Positions 1-7,631 of a stretch of DNA of 17,954 bases are shown in pieces. This DNA is from CAZRWH01 sp964603905 (lineage in GTDB: Bacteria > Patescibacteriota > Gracilibacteria > UBA1369 > UBA12470). The DNA is taken from the NCBI GenBank assembly GCA_964603905.1, contig CAZRWH010000025.1, positions 1 to 17,954 of the forward strand. The letters run 5' to 3'. The first letter of the stretch is position 1. Each line of letters begins with the position of its first letter. Position numbers and translations under genes: made by a program. The notes under the pieces were generated by a model. That model worked only from the letters and a program-made list of their open reading frames with translations, did no database searches and was not told the DNA's origin.

Positions 1-1058
1 ACTCCCATCCCAATCAGCCCGATAATAAACCCGAGGAATGCTACGATTGCTCCTACGAGCCAGAATCTCATTACGACTTGAGTTTCAGGCCAGCCGATTG
101 CTTCAAAGTGATGATGGATCGGTGCGATTTTGAAAACCTTTTTACCGTTTCTTAGTTTCTTGGAAGTTAGCTGAATGATTACCGACAAGGTTTCAATCAC
201 AAAAATAAATCCAATAAAAGGAAGTACAGCGACTGAATTTGTCATCATTGCAATTACGCCCATTGTTGCGCCAAGAGCTAGCGAACCGGTGTCTCCCATA
301 TAGAATTTGGCGGGCGCAATATTGAACCAAAGAAAAGCCATTGTTGCTCCAACGATGACTGCACAGAATGCTGTTAGTATCAGAAGTCCTTTTGCGTATG
401 CGAGGCCTCCTAAACATGCAAAAGCAAGTGTGATTAGCCCTCCTGCTAGGCCGTCTAGTCCGTCTGAAAAATTAACTGAATTCGCTGATGCGATGATTAT
501 AAAAATGAATAGTGGGATGTACCAAAGTCCCATTACGAAGTCTCCTACTCCAGGTATGTGGATTTGATCGTATCCAAGTTTGTAGTAGAACCATAGTCCT
601 CCAAGTGTTGCGAAAAGTGTTAGCCAGAACATCTTTGGCTTTACGTTGATTCCTTTGCATTTTCCTATTCCTCTTATGTTGAACCAGTCGTCAACTCCAC
701 CAAGAATTGCGGCTGCTATCAATGTGAAAATTGGAAGATATGTTTCGTTTCGATTCCACAATGAATGCTCAAAAACTCCGAACTGTGCGAGCATGTGCGA
801 AAGCCCAATTACTATTAGTGCTGTTACCCAAATTAAGATTCCACCCATTGTTGGTGTGCCAGATTTTTTAATGTGAAGTGCATTAAAAAGCTTTGCTGCT
901 TTTCCGTCTGTCGCTGTTTCGCGAATCTGTTTTCCGATGCGGTTTTTTTGAAGAAAAGCGATGAAAGGCTTTGCGGCCATCATTGCAATTACGAATGAGA
1001 GACCAAAAGATCCAAAGATTAATATGAGGTGGCGGACGGTGTCTGTGATTGGGAACAT
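1..1058 (-). CDS. mraY: Phospho-N-acetylmuramoyl-pentapeptide-transferase, C-terminus off window
   Basis: Polytopic membrane enzyme that transfers phospho-MurNAc-pentapeptide from UDP to undecaprenyl phosphate, giving lipid I, the first membrane step of peptidoglycan synthesis. Reading the minus strand from the ATG at 1058 gives 352 codons with no stop before the window edge. Family signatures appear in order: GTPTMGG near residue 70, the GGVDDW aspartate pair near residue 120, NFSDGLDGLAGG near residue 200, FYMGDTGSLALG near residue 265 and the IAPIHHHFE histidine cluster near residue 320. Hydrophobic segments lie between them. About 350 residues is close to the family's full length, so only the last few residues should be missing. 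No Shine-Dalgarno sequence precedes the start; a 7-nt-periodic repeat lies immediately upstream. No other division-cluster (mra/mur) gene is visible on this side. Identity is very secure. Confidence 0.97.
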   Translation of the reverse strand, partial: MFPITDTVRHLILIFGSFGLSFVIAMMAAKPFIAFLQKNRIGKQIRETATDGKAAKLFNALHIKKSGTPTMGGILIWVTALIVIGLSHMLAQFGVFEHSLWNRNETYLPIFTLIAAAILGGVDDWFNIRGIGKCKGINVKPKMFWLTLFATLGGLWFYYKLGYDQIHIPGVGDFVMGLWYIPLFIFIIIASANSVNFSDGLDGLAGGLITLAFACLGGLAYAKGLLILTAFCAVIVGATMAFLWFNIAPAKFYMGDTGSLALGATMGVIAMMTNSVAVLPFIGFIFVIETLSVIIQLTSKKLRNGKKVFKIAPIHHHFEAIGWPETQVVMRFWLVGAIVAFLGFIIGLIGMG

Positions 1059-1060
1059 GT

Positions 1061-1116
1061 TAGGTAGTTGTAGTTAGTAGTGGTAGTGTTGTAGTTTGCT
1101 GACTGCTGACTATTAC
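1061..1116. repeat. 7-nt-periodic degenerate repeat, site 1
   Basis: The sequence between mraY and the next gene divides into consecutive seven-base words in one phase: TAGGTAG, TTGTAGT, TAGTAGT, GGTAGTG, TTGTAGT, TTGCTGA, CTGCTGA, CTATTAC. Neighbouring words differ by one to three bases. It begins 3 bp upstream of the mraY start codon. The rest of the spacer to 1220 is T/G-rich with no recognised signal. Confidence 0.75.
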
Positions 1117-1220
1117 GCTTTGCTATTCTGCAATTTTTGAGCAGGTTAGTAAAGGTGGTTTGGTTGTGTGGTAGATCGTTGATGTTTATGATTTGGCTTA
1201 GTTTTTAATCAAATTTAATT

Positions 1221-1721
1221 ATGGAATCAAAGAATTCTCCTAATGTGTCTGCTGTTGCTTCGCAGATTAAGTCTCAACTGGATATGAGAGGTGTTGCGAA
1301 GTATAGACTGCCTAACAGTGATGTGGTTTTTACTTTTGAAAATGCGACGAAAGATGATCTTAAACCGAAACAGCTTAGAAAATTTCCTGTTAAAGTTACA
1401 GATCCTTATGGACGAGTCTTTTATTCGGGGAAAGGAGATATGTTGCTCGTTTTGGTTTCGGAGATTATTGATTGTGATGCGATGAGTGACGATTTCAAGC
1501 GGAACTGGGATACTTCGGAGGTATATGGAGACTTAGGGGAGCCTCTTGAAACAGGAGTTTATGGTGGGCATGTGGAAGATGAGGAATGGGATGGTGCAGT
1601 AGCCCTTGGTATTTCTTCGTATGGAGCAGATTTGCCTATGGAAGGAGACGAGGTAAGAGAAGAAGCCTCAGCTGGGGTTGGAGCTAAGCTTGCGGGATGG
1701 ATTAAAAAGGTTTTGGGTTAG
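1221..1721 (+). CDS. Hypothetical protein, 166 aa
   Basis: Family not recognised. The protein has a mixed alpha/beta-looking first half with conserved-looking turns such as DPYGRVFYSGKGD (around residues 61-73), an acidic middle and a C-terminal amphipathic helix rich in Gly, Ala and Lys (GAKLAGWIKKVLG). There is no signal peptide or membrane segment, so it is probably cytoplasmic. The ATG is preceded by an A/T-rich leader without Shine-Dalgarno. Its TAG stop overlaps the TAA stop of the convergent gene by 4 bp. The long open frame and protein-like composition support a real gene; function is unknown. Confidence 0.7.
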   Translation: MESKNSPNVSAVASQIKSQLDMRGVAKYRLPNSDVVFTFENATKDDLKPKQLRKFPVKVTDPYGRVFYSGKGDMLLVLVSEIIDCDAMSDDFKRNWDTSEVYGDLGEPLETGVYGGHVEDEEWDGAVALGISSYGADLPMEGDEVREEASAGVGAKLAGWIKKVLG

Positions 1722-1927
1722 GTATTTGCTCTTTCTTTGGCTCGACTTGCTAGCCATGCTCTCATTTCTAATACTGTTTGTTCGTCGTTTTCGGCTGCTT
1801 CTGCCATTTCGGCTGAGCTTGGTTGTGGAGGTCGCCCTAGTGCTTTTCCTCTCATAAATTCTCGTAATTCCGGATCCTCAATTGTTCTGTCTATTTCGTC
1901 GACTTGTTCTTGTACGGTTCTTCCCAT
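1718..1927 (-). CDS. Small charged hypothetical protein, 69 aa
   Basis: A predicted all-helical, highly charged small protein with a central Pro-rich hinge (GRPPQPSS, residues 31-38) joining two amphipathic helices. No family recognised and no signal peptide. A plus-strand frame overlaps this stretch (1737-1943), but the minus-strand frame is preferred for two reasons: its composition is protein-like, and a good sigma70-type promoter (1958-1986) lies 30 bp upstream of the ATG at 1927. It shares the tetranucleotide TTAG with the convergent upstream gene, so the two stop codons overlap. Confidence 0.55.
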   Translation of the reverse strand: MGRTVQEQVDEIDRTIEDPELREFMRGKALGRPPQPSSAEMAEAAENDEQTVLEMRAWLASRAKERANT

Positions 1928-1957
1928 ATTAAATCATGAATAATGTTTTAGGAGGTC

Positions 1958-1986
1958 ATTATATCTTGTCTGGCCTGTTTTACCAA
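1958..1986 (-). promoter_or_regulatory. Sigma70-type promoter for the 69-aa gene
   Basis: On the minus strand, TTGGTA (1981-1986) is separated by exactly 17 bp from a perfect TATAAT (1958-1963). The -35 element overlaps the last codon and stop of the carboxypeptidase gene. Transcription would start near 1951, giving a leader of about 24 nt. Confidence 0.6.
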
Positions 1987-2870
1987 TTATACGAATTGTA
2001 AATCCAGTCCAGCATCAGTTTAGTTTCTCCGAAGCGGTTTGTTGAGCCTAATATTACGGTTAGGATTTCGTGGCCTTGTGGGTTTTCAGCGACTGTGATG
2101 AGGCATTCCCCGGCTCCGTATGTTTTTCCGGTTTTAAGGCCTTTTACGTTGAGATATGAGCCTAGAAGTTGGTTGGTTGAGCTCAAGTTGTGAGTAGGGT
2201 ATCCGCCATCTCCTGTTATTGTTGCTGAAGAGAGGCTTGTTATGTTTCGGATGAATTCGTCTTTGAGTAGGTACATGCTGAGGTAAGCGAGATCGTTTGC
2301 GGTTGAGTATCCTGCGTCGTCTAACCCTGATGCACTTGTGAAGTTGGTTTCGTTTAATCCGAGTTGTCGTGCTTTTTGATTCATCTTTTTGACGAAATTT
2401 TCTTCGCTGCCGGCGTTAAATTCTGCTAGAGCTATGGCGCAGTCGTTACCGGATTGGATCAGTAGTCCATAAAGCAATGCTTCCACAGAAATTGTTTCTC
2501 CTCGCACTAGATATATTTGTGAACCTTCAACCGTTGCGGCGTTGTTGCTTACTGTTACTACTGAGTTTAGTTCTTCTTCCTCGAGAATTATGTATGCGGT
2601 CATTAGTTTCGTAAGGCTCGCTATTGGTAGTTTGTCGTGTTGGTTTTGAGTGAAAAGTATTGTGTTAGAAGTTATGTCCATCGAATACGCAGAGTCTGCG
2701 TGTATGACGGGTTGTAGTTTTCCTTCTTTGAGTGTTGGGATTGAATTGATTTCGATTAGTTCGCTTAGCTCGAGCTTGTTTCGTCCTTCGTCAAAAACGT
2801 AGTCGTCGACTGTAGCGACGCTTGTGTTTAAGGAGCCGATTAGTAGAAGGGAGAGTAGTGCTCGAAGCAT
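1980..2870 (-). CDS. D-alanyl-D-alanine carboxypeptidase (S11/PBP5 family)
   Basis: Penicillin-binding serine peptidase that removes the terminal D-alanine from peptidoglycan pentapeptides and so limits cross-linking; it acts outside the membrane. The 296-residue product starts with a hydrophobic signal sequence (residues 1-19). It carries all three active-site motifs of family S11: S85-L-T-K88 (nucleophile serine and base lysine), S140-G-N142 and K246-T-G248. It stops soon after the catalytic domain, so the PBP5 C-terminal beta domain and amphipathic membrane anchor seen in DacA/DacC are missing. The protein could be secreted or held by an uncleaved signal peptide. Transcribed away from a heptad-repeat spacer; no Shine-Dalgarno. 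Together with MraY and the LCP protein it belongs to a wall-biogenesis theme. Family assignment is firm; the exact paralogue (dacA or dacF type) is not. Confidence 0.93.
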   Translation of the reverse strand: MLRALLSLLLIGSLNTSVATVDDYVFDEGRNKLELSELIEINSIPTLKEGKLQPVIHADSAYSMDITSNTILFTQNQHDKLPIASLTKLMTAYIILEEEELNSVVTVSNNAATVEGSQIYLVRGETISVEALLYGLLIQSGNDCAIALAEFNAGSEENFVKKMNQKARQLGLNETNFTSASGLDDAGYSTANDLAYLSMYLLKDEFIRNITSLSSATITGDGGYPTHNLSSTNQLLGSYLNVKGLKTGKTYGAGECLITVAENPQGHEILTVILGSTNRFGETKLMLDWIYNSYNW

Positions 2871-2886
2871 TTTGTTTTTATTAGTC

Positions 2887-3012
2887 GCGAGATGAGAGGC
2901 GCAAGGCGCAAGTCGCGGGTCTCAAGTCTCGGGTTTTAGAATTTGGGACTTAGAATCTGGAACTTGGAAATTTTGATTTATATCAGATACAAAATACTTG
3001 ATACAAAATACT
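2887..3012. repeat. 7-nt-periodic degenerate repeat, site 2 (18 units)
   Basis: Eighteen consecutive seven-base words keep one phase over 126 bp, for example GCGAGAT, GAGAGGC, GCAAGGC, GCAAGTC, GCGGGTC, TCAAGTC, TCGGGTT, TTAGAAT, TTGGGAC, TTAGAAT, CTGGAAC, TTGGAAA. The last four units form an exact 14-bp duplication of the pattern GATACAAAATACT. It fills the spacer between two minus-strand genes and runs into the stop codon of the pseudouridine synthase. Confidence 0.85.
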
Positions 3013-3718
3013 AATTTCTCAGTATTTCTTCGACGATTTTGTCGTAGATGTGGTGGAATTCACCGCGTTTAAGTTCGCCAAGTTTTATTGGTCCGATTTC
3101 TGTTCGTCTCAAGTATACCACGGGATGACCTAGTTGTTTAAACACCTCGCGGATTTGTCTTTTGCGTCCCTCGCTTAATGTGATTTCGAGCTTTGTGTAA
3201 TCATCAGTCGAATTGATTACGTAATACGGCATTGGGTTGAGGGTGTATCCGTCTATTTGCATTTTGCCGGATGTGAGGCGCTTTAGGTCTTCCTCTTTTG
3301 GATGGCCTTTTACTGTGACTTTGTAAACTTTTTTGTGTGGAAAGCGTGGATGTGTTAGTCGATTTATAAATTCACCATCGCTTGAAAGAACAATTAGTCC
3401 CTCAGAGTTCATATCAAGTCTTCCTGCAGGTTTGATATGTTGCATGTCGGATGGCAATAAATCCATTACAGTTTTTTGATCATGGATTCTGCTTGTTGTT
3501 GAAACGTATCCTTTTGGTTTGTGCAATGCGATGTAGATGTGTTTTGGTGCTGTACGTAAAATTGTTCTATCAATAATTATACGGTCGGAAGGGGATGCCT
3601 TCTGTCCAATGACGGCTTTTTCTCCGTTTACAGTTACGCGTCCTTCTTCGATAAGAGCTTCCGCTTTTCGGCGTGAACAGTATCCTGAGTTGCTAATTAT
3701 TTTTTGAAGTCTTTCCAT
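3011..3718 (-). CDS. rluB: rRNA pseudouridine synthase, RsuA/RluB family
   Basis: Isomerises a specific uridine in rRNA to pseudouridine. The 235-residue product has an N-terminal S4 RNA-binding domain (about residues 1-48, with CSRRKAEALIEEGRVTVNG) followed by the RsuA-type catalytic domain. The catalytic aspartate is D102 in GRLDMNSEGL, a close version of the family motif GRLDxxTxGL. The C-terminal signature EGRKRQIREVFKQLGHPV is present. Length and motifs fit RluB (23S rRNA helix 89 region) better than RluE or RluF, but RsuA (16S) cannot be excluded from sequence alone. The ATG at 3718 has no Shine-Dalgarno. A 9-bp dyad lies in the divergent spacer upstream. Confidence 0.92.
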   Translation of the reverse strand: MERLQKIISNSGYCSRRKAEALIEEGRVTVNGEKAVIGQKASPSDRIIIDRTILRTAPKHIYIALHKPKGYVSTTSRIHDQKTVMDLLPSDMQHIKPAGRLDMNSEGLIVLSSDGEFINRLTHPRFPHKKVYKVTVKGHPKEEDLKRLTSGKMQIDGYTLNPMPYYVINSTDDYTKLEITLSEGRKRQIREVFKQLGHPVVYLRRTEIGPIKLGELKRGEFHHIYDKIVEEILRN

Positions 3719-3745
3719 AGCGGAACCATTTTAGAGCAACCTCTC

Positions 3746-3773
3746 CATATTTGACATGGAATTTTCAAATATG
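3746..3773. promoter_or_regulatory. 9-bp dyad overlapping a TTGACA box in a divergent spacer
   Basis: CATATTTGA (3746-3754) and TCAAATATG (3765-3773) are perfect inverted repeats around a 10-bp centre. A consensus -35 hexamer TTGACA (3751-3756, plus strand) lies across the left arm. A weak -10 (GATACA, 16 bp on) could serve the gene at 3808. The site sits between the divergently transcribed pseudouridine synthase and the 129-aa gene, where an operator would be expected. Binding is inference only. Confidence 0.4.
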
Positions 3774-3807
3774 ATACAACTAACTCCTGTAATTAATACA
3801 AAAAACT

Positions 3808-4197
3808 ATGTCTGTATCTGCTTCACCATGCGCATCTCTACCTGACGATGATGTTCTTTCTTATGATCCTGAAGGGAATGTTTTGCCGCTTGAATGGCCT
3901 GGTCATCAACTGACTTTTGAAGAGATAGTTCAAGCTGGATCTTCTCAAAGGTTGCCTGATGGAGGACACGCATATGTGAATGCTTTTTATCGACATAATC
4001 CAGAAACTGATGACCTTAATTTGCATACTAGGGTTCATTGGTTAGAGCCAAGCTTAGATCGTCCTGGACATATGGTTGAAACAGCAGTTTTTGAACGTAT
4101 TAATCAATATCCCGAACTTATTGGGGTCGGCAATACTACTGCAGAGCGAATTAGAGGCGTGCTAAGTAGGTATAATATTATGCATCTGGGGTCGTAG
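3808..4197 (+). CDS. Hypothetical protein, 129 aa
   Basis: No family recognised. The N-terminal 25 residues are Ser/Pro/Asp-rich and probably flexible. The rest looks like a compact alpha/beta domain with several His and Trp residues (PDGGHAYVNAFYRHNPETDD, then LHTRVHWLEP). No signal peptide or membrane segment. The ATG follows an A-rich leader (ACAAAAAACT) without Shine-Dalgarno. The last 20 bp overlap the 3' end of the convergent LCP gene. Coding is supported by the uninterrupted frame and the composition; function unknown. Confidence 0.65.
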   Translation: MSVSASPCASLPDDDVLSYDPEGNVLPLEWPGHQLTFEEIVQAGSSQRLPDGGHAYVNAFYRHNPETDDLNLHTRVHWLEPSLDRPGHMVETAVFERINQYPELIGVGNTTAERIRGVLSRYNIMHLGS

Positions 4198-5740
4198 ACT
4201 CTTCTTCTGTTGTTGTTTCAGTTCCTGCTGTGTCTTCGCTTGTTTCGTCATACACAACTGGTGTCACTACCCAATAATAGAATCTTGAGTCGTAATTTTC
4301 TTCGTAATAAGGGATGAAGTTCTTTCCTAATTCGATAATTATGTCAGCCTCTGTATTCCAGTTAACCGGATTGTAGTCTTCTGGTATTTCTGTTGAGACT
4401 ACTGCTGTCGGAAGCATTTCTTTTAGGAATTTAATCGTTTCATCTTCTTCGTAAACTTCTGTATCGAAAACCCTGAGATCAAAAATTGTTGTCTCTTCAA
4501 GTCCTAACCTTGCTGCATTTCCGTATCTTACAACGTCAAATCCATATCTTTCTAGGTAGATCATTGTGTCTGTAGCCATCCCTTCGTATCCTGAGCTGTT
4601 TAGTACTTGTAATGGAACTTGATCCGTTACAACTGAATTATGGTAGAAAAATAGGTCAGTGAAGTACCTTATTTCTGAATAGTCTTCTGCGCTAGGAAGA
4701 AGGACTGATGCTCCTCCATAAAGTTCTCTCGCAGGTGTATAAAGGAATCCTGCAACTTCCCATGGAGTGTCGTTAAGAACATGTGAACTCATTGAGTCTG
4801 ACGAGAATTTGTCAGCGATCTTGCCCATGTGAGCTATTTCTGTGAAAGAAAGGTTTGTTATGAAGTTGCTTGAAATTGCGTTGTATACATCTTTAAGCTT
4901 CCCAGGATTTGCTAGAACACCTAATGAGAAAGCTTTGTCTTTTATGGCGTTAATTATTTGTTGTTGTCTCAGCGCACGACTAAAGTCTGAAGTTGAATGT
5001 CGGCTTCGTGCGTATTTAAGTGACTGGTCTCCGTCTAAATGGTTGTCTCCTGCTGGAAGTGCGAATGTTTGGAACTGTGTTGTGCCGTCGATAGGGTATT
5101 CGCTGTCGTAGAACGATTCTTCGAGGTAAATGTCAATTCCTCCGAGTGCATCAATTACTTCTGTAAATCCGTTGAAGTCGATGAGGGCATAGTAGTGAAT
5201 TTCGATATCAAGGATTTCTCCTATTTCGTTTTTTGTATCTTCAAGAGCCATCATTGCGGCTGCTTCTTCGTCGTAAGTTTTTTCGTAATCTATTTTTGCA
5301 ATTTCGTAGTAACGATTGACGCGGTTTCCGTAAGAATCGTCGTAATCAAGGTATAGATCTCGTGGAATTGAGAGCATAGGTACTAGTCCGTTTTCTGTGT
5401 CGAGAGACGCTACTATTATTGAGTCGGTTAAGTCTCCTCCATCGTGGTCTTCTCCACCAATTCCAAGTAATAGGAAGTTAGTATGTCCTTGTTCATCTTG
5501 TTCTAGCGGGCTGGATACTAGTGAAAGTATTACGTTCTTCACTGAGAAAGTAGGTCCGTCTGTTATTGCTGTTGCTAGTTTTGCAGCTGCTGCATAAATT
5601 CCCATCGATGCTAGCAAGATTACTATTACGAGGGCTGTGTTTGCTTTTACTATTTCCAAAACTCCTTTTCCGATTCTTTTAGCTGTTTCATTGTTTTTTA
5701 TAATTCTGTCGGATCGGATCTTTTTTGTTTTAAATTCCAT
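4178..5740 (-). CDS. LytR-CpsA-Psr (LCP) family glycopolymer ligase with LytR_C domain
   Basis: LCP proteins transfer undecaprenyl-linked glycopolymers to peptidoglycan (or to proteins) outside the membrane. This 520-residue protein has a basic cytoplasmic N-terminus, one membrane segment (about 33-55) and the LCP catalytic domain (about 85-275). Visible family residues include the D-S/T-I strand (LTDSIIVASLD), the arginine motif SIPRDLYLDY (124-133), LIDFNGFTEVIDALGGIDI (187-205) and LDGDQSLKYARSRHSTSDF with RALRQQQ (235-261), which hold the polyprenyl pyrophosphate and Mg. Residues about 376-475 match the LytR_C domain (PLQVLNSSGYEGMA, then ADIIIELGKNF). The tail is Thr/Glu-rich. The start at 5740 gives the usual short cytoplasmic tail; an upstream overlapping frame on the same strand is not protein-like. 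In an organism of this kind it may attach surface glycans or S-layer-associated polymers. Confidence 0.93.
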   Translation of the reverse strand: MEFKTKKIRSDRIIKNNETAKRIGKGVLEIVKANTALVIVILLASMGIYAAAAKLATAITDGPTFSVKNVILSLVSSPLEQDEQGHTNFLLLGIGGEDHDGGDLTDSIIVASLDTENGLVPMLSIPRDLYLDYDDSYGNRVNRYYEIAKIDYEKTYDEEAAAMMALEDTKNEIGEILDIEIHYYALIDFNGFTEVIDALGGIDIYLEESFYDSEYPIDGTTQFQTFALPAGDNHLDGDQSLKYARSRHSTSDFSRALRQQQIINAIKDKAFSLGVLANPGKLKDVYNAISSNFITNLSFTEIAHMGKIADKFSSDSMSSHVLNDTPWEVAGFLYTPARELYGGASVLLPSAEDYSEIRYFTDLFFYHNSVVTDQVPLQVLNSSGYEGMATDTMIYLERYGFDVVRYGNAARLGLEETTIFDLRVFDTEVYEEDETIKFLKEMLPTAVVSTEIPEDYNPVNWNTEADIIIELGKNFIPYYEENYDSRFYYWVVTPVVYDETSEDTAGTETTTEEESTTPDA

Positions 5741-5814
5741 GTTGTTAAGTTCGAGGTTTTATTTGCGTGAAATAGTATAAGGATTTTTTTGTTTTTAGGA
5801 AGGAAAAACTTCAG

Positions 5815-5877
5815 ATGGCAGATTGCAAATAGCAAAAAGCAGATCAACTCTGCTATCTGCTCTCTGCCATTTGCTAT
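5815..5877. repeat. 7-nt-periodic repeat, site 3, palindromic
   Basis: Nine seven-base words in one phase: ATGGCAG, ATTGCAA, ATAGCAA, AAAGCAG, ATCAACT, CTGCTAT, CTGCTCT, CTGCCAT, TTGCTAT. The first four contain GCA and the last four contain its complement TGC, so the array is an imperfect inverted repeat whose centre is a perfect AGCAGA/TCTGCT hairpin. It lies in the 490-bp spacer between the divergent LCP and comEC genes. Confidence 0.85.
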
Positions 5878-5922
5878 TTCTTTCAATTGAGGATTCCTTG
5901 CCACTACACTATAAATTAATGA

Positions 5923-6036
5923 GCTAAAAATGACTCCGAGCCCACGTAGAGAAATTTAAGTTTGGGTCTCGTGGGTCCCAAATTTCAAATTTCACGAAGT
6001 TAAGCGAGGACTATTTTTAGCGAAAACAGCTCGGAG
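5923..6036. other. Interleaved inverted repeats (pseudoknot-like or switch-like layout)
   Basis: Two perfect inverted pairs interlock. GCTAAAAAT (5923-5931) complements ATTTTTAGC (6013-6021), and CTCCGAGC (5934-5941) complements GCTCGGAG (6029-6036). The order A-B-A'-B' means the two helices either form a pseudoknot or exclude each other. Between them lie further partial complements (CCCACG/CGTGGG; TTTGGG/CCCAAA). No RNA family recognised. Confidence 0.4.
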
Positions 6037-6044
6037 GGGGAGCC

Positions 6045-6076
6045 CGCGAGGGGGAAACCAGCCGTTCCCCCTCGCG
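6045..6076. other. GC-rich 12-bp hairpin
   Basis: CGCGAGGGGGAA (6045-6056) and TTCCCCCTCGCG (6065-6076) form a perfect 12-bp stem with an 8-nt loop, unusually GC-rich for this window. No T-run follows on either strand close enough for a classic intrinsic terminator. It directly follows the interleaved repeats and may be part of the same structure. The remainder of the spacer to 6230 is A/T-rich with one possible promoter. Confidence 0.55.
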
Positions 6077-6136
6077 AATACTTATTTAACAAAAATTTAA
6101 CATCCTTCTGCTATTTTCAGGTTGAGTTTGTACCTG

Positions 6137-6166
6137 TTGACTGTTTTTTGTTCTGTTTTCATTAAT
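6137..6166 (+). promoter_or_regulatory. Possible comEC promoter
   Basis: TTGACT (6137-6142) is followed after 18 bp by ATTAAT (6161-6166). The -35 is good and the -10 is weak. It would give a leader of about 58 nt before the comEC start. Confidence 0.3.
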
Positions 6167-6230
6167 TAATAAATATCATCTTTTCGTTTTTGGGTTCTTT
6201 GCGGGCATTTTTATTGCAGAGGATTTTTTA

Positions 6231-7631
6231 ATGAATATTAATGGGGTGCAGTGGGGGATTTTGATGTGTGTTCTTTTTGGATGGGCGATTTATCGTTTTC
6301 GGTTGAAGTTTCTTTGGTTTTCTTTGGGTATTGTTTTTGGATTGTGGAGGTTCTTGGTTAGTTTTCCGGATATTGATGACCCTGGATTTGTTGGGTTTTA
6401 TAATGGGACACCAGATTTTGAATTTCAGGGACAAATTGTTCGTGAGGTTGATACGAGGTCTGATTGTCAAAACTTAGTTCTTGAGTCCGGACATGGGCTT
6501 GTTCATGTCAAAGTTGGTAGGTATCCGGAGTATGAATATGGGGATGTTCTTGTTGTGCGTGGTGAGCTTCAGGAGCCTGCGGAGTTTGATGGTTTTTCGT
6601 ATAAAAATTATCTTTCTCGTTACGATATATATAGCGTCATGTACAGTCCGCGAATTGAGTTGGTTGAGCGTGGTTCCGGAAATATTTTTTGGAGTAAAAT
6701 GTTTGAATTTAAGGGCTATTTTGAAAGCCGTTTGAATGAGATTTTTCCTGAGCCGTCGGCAAGTTTGTCGGCTGGGCTTTTGCTTGGTTCTAGACGTGGT
6801 ATCCCGGATGAAATTCAAGAGTATTTTCGTATAACGGGGCTTTCGCACATAGTGGCGATTTCAGGTTATAATATTACGATTGTGATCGCTTTTGTTGGTG
6901 CGCTTCTTGGGTTTTTGCCGAAGAAAAAGCAGATCTTTTTTGCTTGTGGATTTGTTGTTTTGTTTACGGTTTTTGTTGGCGCTTCAGCGGCCGTTGTTAG
7001 GGCTTCGATTATGGGTGTGATTGGACTGCTTGCGATTTGGTTTGGGAGGAAAAGTTATGTCACTAATTCATTGATTTTGTCTGCGTTTTTGATGAATTTT
7101 TTTAATCCAAAAATCTTGGTTTATGATGTTGGTTTTCAGCTGTCTTTTGCGGCTACTTGTGGACTTGTTTATGTGTCGCCTTTGCTTGAAAAATGGGTGC
7201 AAGAGAAGGCTCCTTGGGTTTGGTGTGCGATACCTCAGGGGTTTTGTATTCGTGAATCTTTGTTTTTAACTTTGTCGGCTCAAGTTACTGCTTTGCCAAT
7301 TATTATTATGAATTTTGAGCAGCTTTCTTTGGTTTCTCCGCTGGCAAATATGTTTGTTGCGGTGTTGATACCTTGGGCTATGTTGTTATCTTTTGGTGCA
7401 GCTGGATTGTATATGTTAGGGGTGAAGTTCGGAGGTCTTTTGATAGGATATTTTGCTTGGTTCTTTATGTCGGGAATAGTTTATATTGCCGAAAAGTTTT
7501 CCGAGCTTCCTTTGGCGGTTGTTAATATTGGATTTGTTGAGCCTTGGATGCTGGGACTTTATTTTGTCGTGTTGATATATTTTATATCTCGTAAATTCGG
7601 ATTGTTGCGAAATTCTTTCCCGGAACCCTAG
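6231..7631 (+). CDS. comEC: ComEC/Rec2-family DNA uptake channel, no metallo-beta-lactamase domain
   Basis: Polytopic membrane protein thought to pass single-stranded transforming DNA across the cytoplasmic membrane. The 466 residues comprise N-terminal membrane helices (about 5-45), an extracytoplasmic DUF4131-like region (about 60-150) and the Competence domain (about 175-440). The Competence domain carries the family hallmarks LLLGSRRGIPDEIQEYF (184-200), GLSHIVAISGYNITI (203-217), GASAAVVRASIMG (250-262) and the GFQLSFAATCGL turn (301-312). It ends after the last helices, so the C-terminal metallo-beta-lactamase domain seen in Bacillus ComEC is absent; such short forms are known. This is one of the few starts here with a Shine-Dalgarno-like AGAGGA (about 8 nt before ATG). 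The 3' end overlaps the convergent methyltransferase gene by 50 bp. Confidence 0.93.
   Translation: MNINGVQWGILMCVLFGWAIYRFRLKFLWFSLGIVFGLWRFLVSFPDIDDPGFVGFYNGTPDFEFQGQIVREVDTRSDCQNLVLESGHGLVHVKVGRYPEYEYGDVLVVRGELQEPAEFDGFSYKNYLSRYDIYSVMYSPRIELVERGSGNIFWSKMFEFKGYFESRLNEIFPEPSASLSAGLLLGSRRGIPDEIQEYFRITGLSHIVAISGYNITIVIAFVGALLGFLPKKKQIFFACGFVVLFTVFVGASAAVVRASIMGVIGLLAIWFGRKSYVTNSLILSAFLMNFFNPKILVYDVGFQLSFAATCGLVYVSPLLEKWVQEKAPWVWCAIPQGFCIRESLFLTLSAQVTALPIIIMNFEQLSLVSPLANMFVAVLIPWAMLLSFGAAGLYMLGVKFGGLLIGYFAWFFMSGIVYIAEKFSELPLAVVNIGFVEPWMLGLYFVVLIYFISRKFGLLRNSFPEP

Noticed and set aside
1737..1943. Plus-strand 68-aa frame opposite the 69-aa gene.
   Set aside because: Ser/Cys-rich shadow translation; no promoter, while the minus-strand gene has a good one.
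5698..5904. Minus-strand frame upstream of the LCP gene.
   Set aside because: Composition is that of the non-coding A/T-rich spacer and repeat; it overlaps the well-supported LCP start.
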